Below are positions 1 through 11,800 of a stretch of 64,000 bases of DNA, in pieces. A program made the position numbers and the translations under genes. Source of the stretch: Bernardetia sp042180575 (GTDB lineage Bacteria > Bacteroidota > Bacteroidia > Cytophagales > Bernardetiaceae); assembly GCF_042180575.1 (NCBI RefSeq), contig NZ_CP170094.1:806001-870000 (forward strand), given 5' to 3'. How positions within the stretch are numbered: position 1 is the stretch's first letter; each line of letters starts with the position of its first letter. The notes beneath the pieces were generated by a model, which saw only the letters and a program-made list of their open reading frames with translations, was not told the DNA's origin and made no database searches.

Positions 1-173
1 TTAGTGGGAGAAAGATTATTATAACTTGAGTCTGTAATAGCAAAATATAGAGGATTAGGCTCATCATAACAAGGGTCACCTTCTTTATCCACATTTTCAC
101 AGCTAAAAAGCCCAAAAGCCAAACCTAGCACAAACAGCCATATAGGCGCATAAAAATTCATTGATTTTTTCAT
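1..173 (-). CDS. Lipoprotein, N-terminal part (cut by window edge)
   Basis: Read on the minus strand, an ATG at 173 opens a frame that stays open to the window edge, giving about 57 residues. It starts MKKSMNFYAPIWLFVLGLA and continues to an LFSC lipobox near residue 25, so this is a type II signal peptide and the mature protein is probably lipid-anchored. The next residues (ENVDKEGDPCYDEPNPLYF) resemble the start of small secreted Bacteroidota lipoproteins. A second in-frame Met is four codons in. The rest of the gene is outside the window, so no function can be given. Confidence 0.7.
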   Translation of the reverse strand, partial: MKKSMNFYAPIWLFVLGLAFGLFSCENVDKEGDPCYDEPNPLYFAITDSSYNNLSPT

Positions 174-396
174 TTTCTTAAAAAATTAAGTGTTTAAATA
201 ATAGAATTAAACCTAGTCAGTAATCAACTGATATACAATACTAAAAAAAATAGTTTGTGAAAAAAAAATTACATGTACAACTTTTTATATTTTTTTTTGT
301 AAAAACATAGCATACAATGAATAGAAGTAGTTTTTAATTTTAAATTTAATAGTTGAGAAAATAGCTTGTAATAGTACAATGATTTTGTAGAGGCAT

Positions 397-438
397 AAAA
401 AAACTCATTCCATAAAAAATTTATAGAATGAGTTTTTT
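397..438. terminator. Bidirectional intrinsic terminator
   Basis: AAAAAACTCATTC and GAATGAGTTTTTT form a 13-bp stem around a 15-nt AT loop, with A/T runs on both sides. It lies just past the stop of the minus-strand M1 peptidase gene, which it most likely terminates. The rest of the 174-469 gap is AT-rich with no gene I can support. Confidence 0.75.
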
Positions 439-469
439 GATTTGTAATAATTTGATGTATCAAATGCTA

Positions 470-2803
470 TTAATTTTTCTTCTTTTTGTTCATTTGCATT
501 GGATTTGGAGAAGAGTAACTATTATCTCTTCTATAAAGCTCAAAACGAGTAGGAACTTCTTGACGAGGATACGAATTATTATACACATCTGTATCAGCCG
601 TTTCAAGATTTGGGTCTAAATGGAAAGAAACAACTTTTTTCTTCGTCATGAAGACTTTACTAAACATTTCATTATCTCTTCTCCACACTTCTGCGGGGAT
701 TTTTTGTGTTTCTTTACTGCCATCAGCGTAAGTAAACTCAATAATAACAGGCATTACAATTCCACCTATATTTTTGAAATCTATTTGATAGAAATAAGGA
801 TTGTTTTTAATAAAAGTACGCTCTTCATCTGTTAAACTACTCATATAATCCTCATAATTTTTCTTTGCTTCTGCTTCTGTAATTCCATCATTGTACGAGT
901 TATAGAAATCTTTAAGCTGTGGGCGACGCTCCAAACGAGTTTTTTCGATAGCTGCTTTGTTGCGTTGTGCTGTGATGCTTTCTTGTTCTGTTGTAGTTGC
1001 TTTTGCTATTTCAGCATTGGCAGAATTTGGCTCAAAGAACATTACATTTTCAATAGAAATATCTACATTATCAGTCGTATAGAACCAACCCCACCAAAAC
1101 CAATCTAAATCAGTTCCAGAAGCATCTTCCATAGTACGGAAAAAATCAGCAGGTTTGGGATGTTTGAATGCCCAACGCTCTGCATATTCTTTGAAAGCAT
1201 AATCAAAAAGTTCTCTTCCCATTACAGTTTCTCTCAAAATATTAAGAGCAGTTGCAGGTTTTCCGTAAGCATTGTTTCCAAACTGTAAAATCTCTTCTGA
1301 GTCTGTCATAATTGGCATAATACCCGATTTTTCACCTTTCATGTAATCTACAATATTTGCAGCATCACCACGACGAGAAGGATAATCTCTTTGCCATTCT
1401 TGTTCTGTAATAAACTGCATAAATGTATTCAAACCTTCATCCATCCACGTCCAATGACGCTCATCAGAATTGATAATCATAGGGAAAAAGTTGTGTCCTA
1501 CTTCGTGAATAATTACCGAAATCATTGCGTATTTAATTCTTGAAGAATATGTTCCATCTGTTTCTGGTCTTCCACCATTAAAACAAATCATTGGATATTC
1601 CATCCCCCAAACAGGTCCATGAACTGAAATAGCAACTGGATAAGGATAAGCAATCGTATGTTTTGAATAAACTTCTAACGTATGCGCCACAACCTCCGTA
1701 GAATATTGCCCCCAAAGTGGGTTTCCTTCTTTTGGATAATATGACATTGCCATAACCGTTTTACCGTTTGGCATTTTTACGCCCATTGCATCCCAAATAA
1801 ACTTTCTAGAACTTGCAAAAGCAAAATCACGTACATTTTCAGCTTTAAATTTCCATGTTTTTGTCTCTTTTGCTTTGTTTTTTTCTGCTTTAGTAGCTTC
1901 ATCTTGTGTAACAATCACAACAGGAATCTCAGAAGTTTGAGCTTTTGCCCAACGCTCTTTTTGTTCAGCAGTCAAAACTTCATCTGGATTCTGTAAAACA
2001 CCTGTTGCACCCAAAATGTGGTCAGCAGGAACAGTCATTTCTACTTCATAATCTCCAAACTCTAACGCAAACTCTCCACGTCCTAAAAACTGTTTGTGCA
2101 ACCAACCATTTACATCGTCATAAACTGCCATTCTTGGGAAAAATTGAGCAATTTCGTATAAATAATTTTTATCATCTTCGAAATATTCATAGCCACTTCT
2201 GCCACCATATTTTAATTGGTCTTGAATATTGTAATTCCATTTTATTTGAAAAGAATATGTCTCATTTGCCTTTAATGGGGTTGGCAAATCCACTCTCATC
2301 ATTGTTCTATTGATAGTAAAAGGAAGTTTTGTTCCATCAGTTGTCATTACACCTTCAATATTAAAACCACCTTCAAAATCAGAATTTCCTGTTACATAAG
2401 CAATTCCTTGAAGTGTATTTTTTTCGTTAAGTGTACCAGTAGAAGTTTTATAAGTATCAGAATCTTTTGCTCTCATGTTTTGGTCTAACTGTACCCAAAA
2501 GTAAGAAAGTTCGTCAGGCGAATTATTATGATACGTAATTGTTTCTTGACCTGTAATGCGCTGTTTTTCGTCGTCTAAGGTAAGTTGAATTTTGTAATCT
2601 ACTTTTTGTTGCCAATATTCATGACCAGGTGCGCCAGAGCCTGCACGATAGACATTTGGTGTAGGAAGTTCTTGGTCAAGTTGTTTGAAATAAGAACGAT
2701 TTATATTTTTATCTCGCTGTGCAAAGGCATTTTGAGAAGCAAAAGAAATAAACATGCCCACCATAAGGAGCAACATGTTTGAATAGTTGTATTTAATATT
2801 CAT
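470..2803 (-). CDS. M1 family metallopeptidase (aminopeptidase N-like)
   Basis: A 777-residue secreted zinc peptidase. A signal peptide (MNIKYNYSNMLLLMVGMF... AFAQ) covers about the first 29 residues. The catalytic region has the M1 substrate motif as GMEYP near residue 385 (GAMEN equivalent) and the zinc site HEVGH at about 433-437, followed after 18 residues by the third ligand Glu in WMDEGLNTF. This is the HExxH-x18-E gluzincin arrangement. The N-terminal half is the M1 beta-saddle domain; the C-terminal 250 residues are charged and end in an Asn/Lys-rich tail. It probably trims peptides in the periplasm or at the cell surface. It is transcribed alone, with a strong terminator downstream. 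The family call is firm; substrate preference cannot be read. Confidence 0.93.
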   Translation of the reverse strand: MNIKYNYSNMLLLMVGMFISFASQNAFAQRDKNINRSYFKQLDQELPTPNVYRAGSGAPGHEYWQQKVDYKIQLTLDDEKQRITGQETITYHNNSPDELSYFWVQLDQNMRAKDSDTYKTSTGTLNEKNTLQGIAYVTGNSDFEGGFNIEGVMTTDGTKLPFTINRTMMRVDLPTPLKANETYSFQIKWNYNIQDQLKYGGRSGYEYFEDDKNYLYEIAQFFPRMAVYDDVNGWLHKQFLGRGEFALEFGDYEVEMTVPADHILGATGVLQNPDEVLTAEQKERWAKAQTSEIPVVIVTQDEATKAEKNKAKETKTWKFKAENVRDFAFASSRKFIWDAMGVKMPNGKTVMAMSYYPKEGNPLWGQYSTEVVAHTLEVYSKHTIAYPYPVAISVHGPVWGMEYPMICFNGGRPETDGTYSSRIKYAMISVIIHEVGHNFFPMIINSDERHWTWMDEGLNTFMQFITEQEWQRDYPSRRGDAANIVDYMKGEKSGIMPIMTDSEEILQFGNNAYGKPATALNILRETVMGRELFDYAFKEYAERWAFKHPKPADFFRTMEDASGTDLDWFWWGWFYTTDNVDISIENVMFFEPNSANAEIAKATTTEQESITAQRNKAAIEKTRLERRPQLKDFYNSYNDGITEAEAKKNYEDYMSSLTDEERTFIKNNPYFYQIDFKNIGGIVMPVIIEFTYADGSKETQKIPAEVWRRDNEMFSKVFMTKKKVVSFHLDPNLETADTDVYNNSYPRQEVPTRFELYRRDNSYSSPNPMQMNKKKKN

Positions 2804-3049
2804 TGAGTAATTGTTAAGAAAATAGTTGGATTAAGTTCTATATAAATTATAGAGTAAAGACATTTTTTCCAAATTTAATTAATTTAAAGCTATTTTATAG
2901 CTGTTGAATGAGTTTTGATATGTTATAATATTTTAATTTACCGTTAAAGTCAATTCGTTTTTTTGAATAAATATCACTTTCTTGTTAGATAATTGAATGT
3001 TTTTCTATAAATATTCTCAATCAGAAAACTATTACTACTCTTATTTTTT

Positions 3050-5380
3050 ATGTTTATTACTTCTTTATTAAGGAAAAAATATTCTTTAGAAAAATCTATC
3101 AAAAAGCGCATTTATGATGCTGTCGGATTTAGTTTTTTTATTATGCTTTTCTTAATTATTTTTCTGCTTTGTGTACCTTTGAAAGTAGAGGGTTATACTT
3201 TTCATACACTGGGCAAAGAGGTTTCTATACTTGAAGATGTTGAAAGAAAACTCACGCTTCAAGACTTGCTAGGAAGTGAAGTTTACAAATTTGAAAAAAA
3301 CACGTTAGAATATGTAAACTTAGAAAGTTCTTATTCAGCTTTTTGGCTCAAATTACCTTACCAAAGTATTACAAAAGGAGATAATCGTATTGAACTAGGG
3401 GCATCTTCTTTAGACGAGGTTACTTTCTATCAAGTGAATGCCGAAGGGAAAATTATTCAACAAGTCACTACAGGAGATAACTATCCCTTTTCAAGTCGGT
3501 CGTTTCAGGTAGGATATTTTACATTTCCAGTTGAAGATGTTTCTGAAAGTACGATTTACATACGCATTCGTTCGCTACAACCCCTCTTCTTCTCTTTGCG
3601 TTCTTGGACGGCAGAGAATTATCTTGCCTTTGTTCACGATTTTGACTTTGCTCAAGGTATTTACTTAGGTTTTATGATTCTAGTTATTTTATATAACCTT
3701 TTGAATTTTCTAGTTATCCGAAAACGTGTATATTTAATTTATGTGTTCTATGTTTTTTCTATAACATTTTTTATGGCAAGTATTTATGGTTACCCTTTTA
3801 AATACTTGTGGTCAGAGATACCAGAATTGAACCAGTTCATTATCTTACAAGCTGCTCTGATGCAAATCTTTGCTGTAATTTTTACCAAGACTTTTTTTAC
3901 AAAAAGCATATTTCCTAAGTGGCTTTCTTTTCTTTTGAACTTTTATATTTTTTTTGGATTTCTGATTATTCTATTGGTTTTTTCTAGCTTTAAAGTTGAG
4001 GCTTGGATGCTTTCGCAGGTGGGAATTCTGACATTAGGAGTTGTATTGCTTATCACAGGAATTTTAAGTTATTATAGAGGCTTTTATCCAGCTAAATATT
4101 ATTTATTAGCTTGGGGATTCTTAACACTAGGTTTTATCTTAGCCATAGCTCAAACATTGGTTTTGTTACCTCCCAGTAACTACTTAAACCCTGTACAACT
4201 AGGCTCAGTTCTAGAGGTTTTGTTTATTTCATTTGCTTTGCAAGCCAAAAAAAATGTGCTAAAAAAAGAACCTAAAGTTACGCAGCAGAAGACCTTGGAA
4301 ACCATAAGAGAAAATAAAAAAATTATACGAGAGCAAAATACAATACTGAAACACAAGGTCGGATATTATCAGTTTTTTTTGAGCAAAGAAACTATAATTT
4401 CATTTTTTACACGACAGTACCCACTAGAAACTTCTATTCAAAAACGCATTTGGATTTGTATAGTGTACAGTCTGTTTATTAGTTTTTTCTTGCTCATTTT
4501 TCAGCCTTTTGGTATTGCCCACGGACATCGATTAAATGTTTTTGAAGTCGCTTTTGGCTCTGGGCTTATTTGTTTTATTGTAATGTTTGTGTTTCAAGTA
4601 GTATTATTCCATTTTTTTCCTAAATTATTTCAAGCTGAAAATTGGACAGTAGCAAAAGAATTTGTGATAACCATTATCAATATTGGAACAATTGGTTTTG
4701 TAAATATTCTATACGCTAATTGGGCTGGATTTATTGACTTAACAATTTGGGGATTACTAAAATTTGAATTCTATACTATTTCTGTAGCTATTTTTCCCAT
4801 TTTTATTTCATTTTATGTCAGAAATTATTTTGAACTGAGAAAAATACTAACACAAGAGATTACAAAGTTATCCAATAATAAAGAGCAATCTCAAAACACT
4901 TCAGTAGAAATTTTTGAACTTGATAGAAAAGTAGAAAAGATAGATAAAAAACTAGAAGTATCACAGCATATAAAATCAGAACCTACTCTTACAGCATCAT
5001 TGCAAACAAAATCTAATATTATCTCTATCTTAACAGAAAACAAAGAAGAAGATTTTAAAGTAGAAGCCGATAATTTACTTTACATTCAAACTGCTGATAA
5101 TTATTTAGAAATATTTTTTCTAGAAAATCAATCTATTTCAAAGAAGCTAATCCGAAATACACTCAAATCAATTTCTGAAATGTTGGAAAATGACTTTCCT
5201 CAATTTTTTCGTTGCCATAAAAGTTATCTTATCAATCTTCATCAAGTCAAACACATTTCTGGAAATGCACAAGGCTATAAACTACACCTTTTTTATGGCG
5301 AAGAACTAATTCCTGTATCAAGAAAAAACAATTCTATTATTAAAGAAAAACTAGAAATTTTTACAAAAAAACAGGTTTAA
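3050..5380 (+). CDS. Membrane sensor-regulator: 7TMR-DISM fused to a second TM block and a LytTR DNA-binding domain
   Basis: A 776-residue one-component regulator. In order: an N-terminal TM (about 22-45), an extracytoplasmic beta domain of the 7TMR-DISMED2 type (about 50-200), seven hydrophobic helices (about 205-400), a charged linker (405-440), a second block of about four helices (460-590, containing LLIFQPFG, typical of Bacteroidota membrane LytTR proteins), a coiled-coil linker, and a C-terminal LytTR domain (about 668-770: NLLYIQTADNYLEIFF, FRCHKSYLINL). The start of block two (YPLETSIQKRI) repeats the N-terminus (YSLEKSIKKRI), suggesting that a DISM receptor was inserted into or fused to a LytTR membrane protein. 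It probably binds DNA while membrane-anchored. No partner kinase lies nearby, and its ligand and targets are unknown. Confidence 0.85.
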   Translation: MFITSLLRKKYSLEKSIKKRIYDAVGFSFFIMLFLIIFLLCVPLKVEGYTFHTLGKEVSILEDVERKLTLQDLLGSEVYKFEKNTLEYVNLESSYSAFWLKLPYQSITKGDNRIELGASSLDEVTFYQVNAEGKIIQQVTTGDNYPFSSRSFQVGYFTFPVEDVSESTIYIRIRSLQPLFFSLRSWTAENYLAFVHDFDFAQGIYLGFMILVILYNLLNFLVIRKRVYLIYVFYVFSITFFMASIYGYPFKYLWSEIPELNQFIILQAALMQIFAVIFTKTFFTKSIFPKWLSFLLNFYIFFGFLIILLVFSSFKVEAWMLSQVGILTLGVVLLITGILSYYRGFYPAKYYLLAWGFLTLGFILAIAQTLVLLPPSNYLNPVQLGSVLEVLFISFALQAKKNVLKKEPKVTQQKTLETIRENKKIIREQNTILKHKVGYYQFFLSKETIISFFTRQYPLETSIQKRIWICIVYSLFISFFLLIFQPFGIAHGHRLNVFEVAFGSGLICFIVMFVFQVVLFHFFPKLFQAENWTVAKEFVITIINIGTIGFVNILYANWAGFIDLTIWGLLKFEFYTISVAIFPIFISFYVRNYFELRKILTQEITKLSNNKEQSQNTSVEIFELDRKVEKIDKKLEVSQHIKSEPTLTASLQTKSNIISILTENKEEDFKVEADNLLYIQTADNYLEIFFLENQSISKKLIRNTLKSISEMLENDFPQFFRCHKSYLINLHQVKHISGNAQGYKLHLFYGEELIPVSRKNNSIIKEKLEIFTKKQV

Positions 5381-5542
5381 GTTATATATTTGCTTTGCCA
5401 TTCGCCCCAAAAGTTACCGTTTACATCATTTTGCTTGTCTTGCAGAACCCTTTTACGCATTTTTGACGTAACATTTTTTAACAAGCGAAGAGGTAAGATA
5501 ATCTCCTGCTTTTTACATTTATGTTAATTGCTAGTTAGGATT

Positions 5543-5710
5543 CATAGCCGTAAGGTTAAAACTTATTTGTCTTTCTGTTCCGTTAGGAACTACATATTGG
5601 TAGAATTTTAAGATTTTTAATCCAAAAAGCTACCAATATACAACTCCTACGGAGTATATGAATTCTGATTTTTTCATTTTTACTACCAATATGAAACTCC
5701 TAACGGAGTA
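5543..5710. repeat. REP-like hairpin cluster A (truncated copy of the element at 42698-42936)
   Basis: Three units fill this part of the 481-bp gap before the giant gene. Unit 1 (5573-5604) carries TTCCGTTAGGAA then ATATTGGTAG. Units 2 (5630-5656) and 3 (5683-5710) are inverted: CTACCAATAT, then ACTCC-TAC-GGAGT and ACTCC-TAAC-GGAGT hairpins. The sequence from CATAGCCGTAAGGTTAAAA at 5543 through unit 2 closely follows the left part of the element at 42715-42887, so this is a degraded copy. It lies within intergenic DNA. Confidence 0.7.
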
Positions 5711-5773
5711 AAAACTACCATTGCTTGTGTCCTCACGAGCTATACATTACAAAAAAAATAAAGCTATTAATTA

Positions 5774-5794
5774 CCCATTTTTACCAAAAATGGG
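5774..5794. repeat. Perfect 9-bp-stem palindrome upstream of the TANFOR-type gene
   Basis: CCCATTTTT-ACC-AAAAATGGG lies 68 bp before the giant gene's ATG. There is no following T-run on the plus strand. It could be a regulator site or part of the 5' leader structure; the sequence alone does not decide. Confidence 0.4.
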
Positions 5795-5861
5795 ACTATA
5801 AAGCATACTTTTTATATACAAAATTCAAGAAAACAATCTCATCAAATCACCAAATTAAACA

Positions 5862-8800
5862 ATGAGGACATACAAACACCATTTTTATTTATCACTTTTA
5901 ATACTCTTTTTAGTCTGTTTTGGAAGTATTCAAACTGTTTTTTCACAAACTATAAACGTAAATGTTACTGTCATTCCTCCTTATCCAATTTATTTAGAAA
6001 ATTACATCAATAGAGGAAATTCTGTCATTATCACGCTCACAAATACAAGTGCTGAAACACAGCAAATCCGACTTATTCCTTCTTTGGAGGGAAATAATGG
6101 TGTTTCTATAAAAGTAAAGGAAAGTTATTTTCCTACTGCACCAATTATTCTTAATCCACGACAGACAAGGACATTTACCTACAATCAATTACAGAGTTTT
6201 AATGCAAATCTGACAGAAAATGACGTGCAGATTCAAGGTGTTTCTGTTTCTACATTGGCACAAAATGAAGCTCTTCCAGAAGGTTCATATTCTTTGTGTA
6301 TAAAGGCTTTTGAGTTTCAGAATAGCAATCTTTTGTCCTCTGAATTTGGTTGTGCATCTATTTTGATAACCAATTATGATCCTCCAATTATGGTTTTGCC
6401 ACTTGATGAAGCCAAAATAAACCCTAGTACACCTCAATTTGTCAATTTTGTTTGGACTCCTGCTGGTGTGCCTTCAAAAACTCGTTATCATTTGAAAATT
6501 GTAGATATGAGTGCAAATAATTTATTCAATATCAATGATGCTTTTAATAATCCATCTATTCAGATTTATTTTGAGAAAGATAATATTATCACAAATACAT
6601 TTTCGTACACATTAGCAATGCCACCTCTGCAAAAAGGGCGAAAATATGCCATTCGTGTAACAGCTTATGACCCTAGTAATTCAATTCAATTCAAAAATCA
6701 AGGGCATAGTCCAGTTACTTCTTTTACTTATGATGATGATAAAATTGTAGTTGATGGAGATAATGACGACGACGATGATGATAATAATGGCGATGATGAA
6801 AATCCAATTCCTGATGATATTGTTGTCATAATTGATAATGATGATTTGCCAAATGATGATGATAATCCAAATATTCCCAAAGACCCACAAGATTCTCCCG
6901 AATGTATGGCAGCTTGTCAGATTGTTGCACCTACACCTTCTGCGCCTTTGAAACTTTCAGTAGGACAAGAAATTATTGCAGGAAAATTTAAGATGAAAAT
7001 TACTTCTATCAATGGAAATAATTCGGGTGAAGGAACAATTCTGGTTGCTTTTCTAAATGCTCCTATAAAAGTAAAATTCAATAATCTAAAAGTAAATAAT
7101 AGCTTCCAACTCTTTGATGGAAATATTTATGCAAAAGTGGATAATCAAAGTTTGGTTAGTCAAGCAGTTAGTGAAAATCCGAATGCAGATTTGCAAAGTA
7201 TAGCCAGTAAAGCAAAACAAATCAATCAATTTTTAGGAAATGCTTCAAGACAAGTTTCAAAATTAGGTGGAAATGTTCCAATTGGTTTGCCTTTAAGCTT
7301 GGATAACAATAATTATAATTTGGCGATTGTTGGAATTATTTTTTCTCCAACGGAAGCCAAAATGCACACCGTTTTGGGAGTAGAAATTCCTCAAGTTTTG
7401 CAAAATGACCTTTTTACACTTACAGGAACAGGTTTAGGAATTCGTCCGAATGGTTTTTGTGCTGATACAGAGGGCAGAATTTCTCTTTCTAGTGACAAAA
7501 CGCTCAAACTTTCGAATGATTTAGTTTTGATTTTAGAGAAAGGACAACAAAATACGTATGCAAACTTTAGTTGTAAAGGAATTGAAAAAGTAGCTTTAAA
7601 AGGTAATTTAGAATGGTCAAGAAATAAAATTTTGCCTTACCAATATAATAAAGTAGTTCAGAATGAGAACAAAAAACTAAAAGCAACCTTCCAAACAGAA
7701 ATCGAACAGGTTGGAGATTGGATTTTTGAAGCTGCCTTTAATTACCCTTCTTTTGTCTTACCTTCTGCTCAAAATTTGGTCTTTGCTGCGCCTTCTTTGT
7801 CTTTGGATTTATCAGGCAAAAAAACGCCTACTGCTGTCAAACAAAAACACCAAAAAGGAAATGATTGGGTAGGAATTTATATTCAAAATTTGAGTGTAAC
7901 GTTACCAAAAGTATTTGAGAAAAACAAACAACCATTAGTTTTGGAAGCGAATGAGTTTATCATTGACAAATTAGGATTTTCTGGAAAAATCAATGCAAGT
8001 GGAGAATTGCTTTCCTTAAATGATGGAAGTGTTGATGACTGGGCAATTTCACTTCAAAAATTTGGAATTACACTCAAAAACAGTTCGCTTTCTGGTGGAC
8101 TTATGGAAGGGAAAGTCAAAATTCCTTTGACTGATGAGGCATTAAGTTATGAAGGTTCGATTGCTCAAGCCAATCAACAAGGAGATGCAAATTTTGAGTT
8201 TTCAGTCATTACAAATGAAGATTATTCAGTTTCAGCTTGGATTGCTACTTTGGATTTAGAACAAGATTCTAAAGTTACTATCAAAAAGGATAATTCAAAT
8301 AAATGGCATGTTGATGCTGTTTTAAATGGTGCTGTAAGTATTGGTTGGGAAGATGGAAAAGCCAAAAACTCGGAAGGACAAGAAGAGGAATTAAAAGAAA
8401 ATAATGTTTCTAGTTTTTCACTTCCTAATATTCGTTTCGAACAACTGGCTTTAAAAAGTGGGTCTAATAAGCTCATTGAATCTTTTACAAAATTTGCTTT
8501 AGAAAATCCAAACGAAGAACAAAGCCGTTTGGCAGATTTTCCTTTATCTTTCAATCCTGAAAAACCTTTAGAACTTGTTTCCCAACAAAAAGGAGGAGGA
8601 GAAATATATGGAATAAAATTATCGCCAGAACTTACCCTTATTAATCTTGCCAACGGAATAAAAGGAGGTGCTACCTTTACTGTTTTTTCTAAGTATAATA
8701 AAAATACTAAGAAATTGACTTATGAAGAAACATCTCTGAATAGTATTAATATTGATGCAAATATCGGTGTAGCTCATTTTATAGGAGAAGTTGATATTTA

Positions 8801-11800
8801 CAAACAAGACCTAACTTTTGGTAATGGTTTTAGAGGAGCAGTAAGTGTCGATATTCAAAAATTGGTAAAAGTAGATGCTACGCTACAAATTGGAAAAACA
8901 CTTTCTATCAAAAATAAAAATAATGTCGTTACAGAAGAAGGCTTTAGGTATTGGTATTTTGATGCAATGGCATTATTAAAAACAGGTATTCCTATGACTA
9001 CTTCTTTGTCTGCCTATGGTTTTGGTGGTGGTGCGTGGTACAATATGAAACGAGGAGAAACTCCAAAAGCAGTGTCTTATGAGCAGTTTGAAACAGTTGA
9101 TTTTGATCCAAATTCAGAAGCAGGGCAAACCGTTTCAGGAACTACATTTACACCTCAAAAAGATAAATTTGGTTTTAAAGCCAATATGGTTTTAGGGCTT
9201 TCTGGAGGCTCAGATGCAGCTTCTAGTTTTAATGCAGACTTAGGTTTTGAGGTGTTTATGCGAAAAGACAATGAAAAAGGACTAGCCTTGGATTCACTTA
9301 TTTTGAAAGGCGATGGCTATTTTATGCAACCGATTGATTTACCAATGGCAGAAAAAATAAATGCTGTGGCTAGTGCTTCGGTCAGAATAAAAGTTGATGC
9401 CATCAAACCTGCCTTTAATATGGCTGGTGCAATCAATATAAAAGCTGGAGATGTGGTGCAAGGAAACGGAAACCTTGAATTACATTTTGAACCAAACAAA
9501 TGGTATCTGAATTTAGGAAAATGGTCAAAATCACAAGCTATGCAAGATGAGCCTTGGAATGACAAGAGCCGTTTGAATATGAATATTGATTTGAAAGTTA
9601 CCACACTTTCTTACAATGGTTATTTTATGATGGGAACGCATATTCCTCAATATTTGCCATCTGTCCCTAAAAAAATACGTCAGACACTCAATCTTCCAAT
9701 ATCACAAAAGGCACAATACCAAGAAGCGCAAGAAGGAAAAGGTTTTGCAATGGGACTAGGTTTCAGAAGAGCTTTAGATGCAAAGTTTTTGTTTCTCTAT
9801 GCTGATTTTGAACTCTTTGCAGGTTTTGATATTCTTCTTGCTAAATATAGTGATGAAACACTTTGTAATAATAAATCTGATTTTGGAATCAATAAATGGA
9901 GAGCGAAAGGACAAGCTTACGGTTATTTTGGTGGAGAAGCAGGTTTTAAAGGAAAACTTTTCGGCAAAGAGAGAGAGTTCAAAATAATAGATTTGAAGAG
10001 TGCTGCACTTGTAGAAGTAGAAGCTCCAAACCCTAGTTACTTGGGTGGTAATTTTGTCGTAAAGGGTGGACTTTTAGGAAATCGCATCAAAATAAATATG
10101 GATTTTGAATTTGAGTTTGGTGAAAAATGTGAGTTTACAGGACAAGGAAACAAAAATCCTTTTGATGATTATCCTCTAATTTCTCAAATTGCTCCAAAAG
10201 AAGGCTCTAAAAAAGCAAGTGTAATGACTGACCCAAGCGTATCTTTCAATTTGGGAATTGGTAGAGATGAAAGTCAAGGCATTACAAAGTATTATTCAAA
10301 TAATACCTACAAATTGGTTGTGCCTGCCGAAAACGAAGATGAGCAAGATGAAGTCAGTACAGTTTATGTTCGTTTGCAAAAAGCTGAATTATCATATCAA
10401 GAAGGAGGAAAAAAGATAATGGTAGAAGGCAAAACCAAGTTTGATAAATACCAAAAAGAAGCCTATTTTGTAGCAAAAGAAGCCTTAAAACCAACTACAA
10501 AATATACGTTTTATGTAGAAGTTTCAGGTTGGGAAATTGAAAATAATATTCATACAAAACTAGCTACTCAACATAAATCAACTTCTTTCACAACAAATGA
10601 AGGGTTGGAAGAAATACCTCAAGATCAGATCGTGAGTGCAGAACCTTTTGCAAGGTCTCGTTATGCCTTTAAAGGTGCAAGGTGGGGAAATGTAAAACTT
10701 ACAAAGTCTATTTGCGATCAGCCTTTATTTAAAAAATTACATATTTCTGAAGGCTCAACTATTTTTGTAGCTCGTTTTACAGACCTCAAAACAGGCGAAA
10801 GTATAGATACAGATAAGGTAAACTGTACTTTTGACCAAGTGAACTTCCAAGTTCCACAACTAAAGGGTTCTACCATTTATGAAATCAGTATTGTTCGTAT
10901 TGATAAAGAAGGAAACAATAACCTTTCAGCAGGAGCAAATACAAGCCAAATCGAAAAAAATATTGGAGGAAGTAGTATGGCGTATTATACAGCTCTCAAA
11001 GGCAGCCGTAACTCTAAAAAGCAAGTTGAAACCAAACTTCTTACCTATCATTTCAGAACTGGAAAGTATAATAAAATGATAGATAAGATGAATAAAATGA
11101 GTATCAAACAAGCTGAATTAGCCACAATATCGATAGGCAACAACCAGCGTGCAGAAGTGGCTATGATTGCTCTTGAGTGTGATGAGCCGATTGACGTAGT
11201 GGATGCGTATGGTTATGTACAAGATACTAGAATATTAGGTTTTGGAACAAACTTAGACTTGACACCACCTACCACAAATGGCATTAGCTTAATGACAGCT
11301 TATCAAAATACAAATCAGTTTCCACAAGAATATGCAAAACAACATTTTAGACCTTCTATTTTAAAAGCTAAGTATGGAGAAGGGATTTTAAACTTTGTTC
11401 CAACATTCCACCCTACTCGTTATTATGGGCTGTATAATTTTGGAAGTAACAAGACGTTTCAATCCCCAATTTATAATTTGGAAGCGAGAAATACAGTGAT
11501 GTTTTATCGTCCTCACTATCAAAAGGTTTATAGAGTTGGTTCGAATAGAAACTCATCAAATTATCCAAGTTCTTTATTTAAGCCAAAAGGAATAACGTAT
11601 ACACTTCCCAAAACACCTATTTCGCCTTATGAAATTCAACAAGCAAGAGCAAAAGCTCCAAAGCAAAACTTGAATCTAGGAGGATTGAATTTACAAATCA
11701 ATGTTCCAAAACCTCCTAAGAGCCAATTTGATAATAACTTAGGTTTTGATAGTAATACAAAATACTACATTCCAATTATTGAATATAGAAATTATATTTT

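Noticed and set aside
269..463. Open frame on the minus strand upstream of the window's first complete gene's terminator
   Set aside because: AT-rich, Lys/Tyr/Phe-rich translation without any motif, and it runs across the terminator hairpin at 397-438.
6681..6890. Antisense frame over the Asp-rich linker
   Set aside because: GAT/GAC repeats give Ile/Val runs on the other strand; this is a composition artefact.
8222..8807. Antisense open frames inside the giant secreted-protein gene
   Set aside because: They mirror the beta-rich coding strand, have low-complexity translations and no independent start region.
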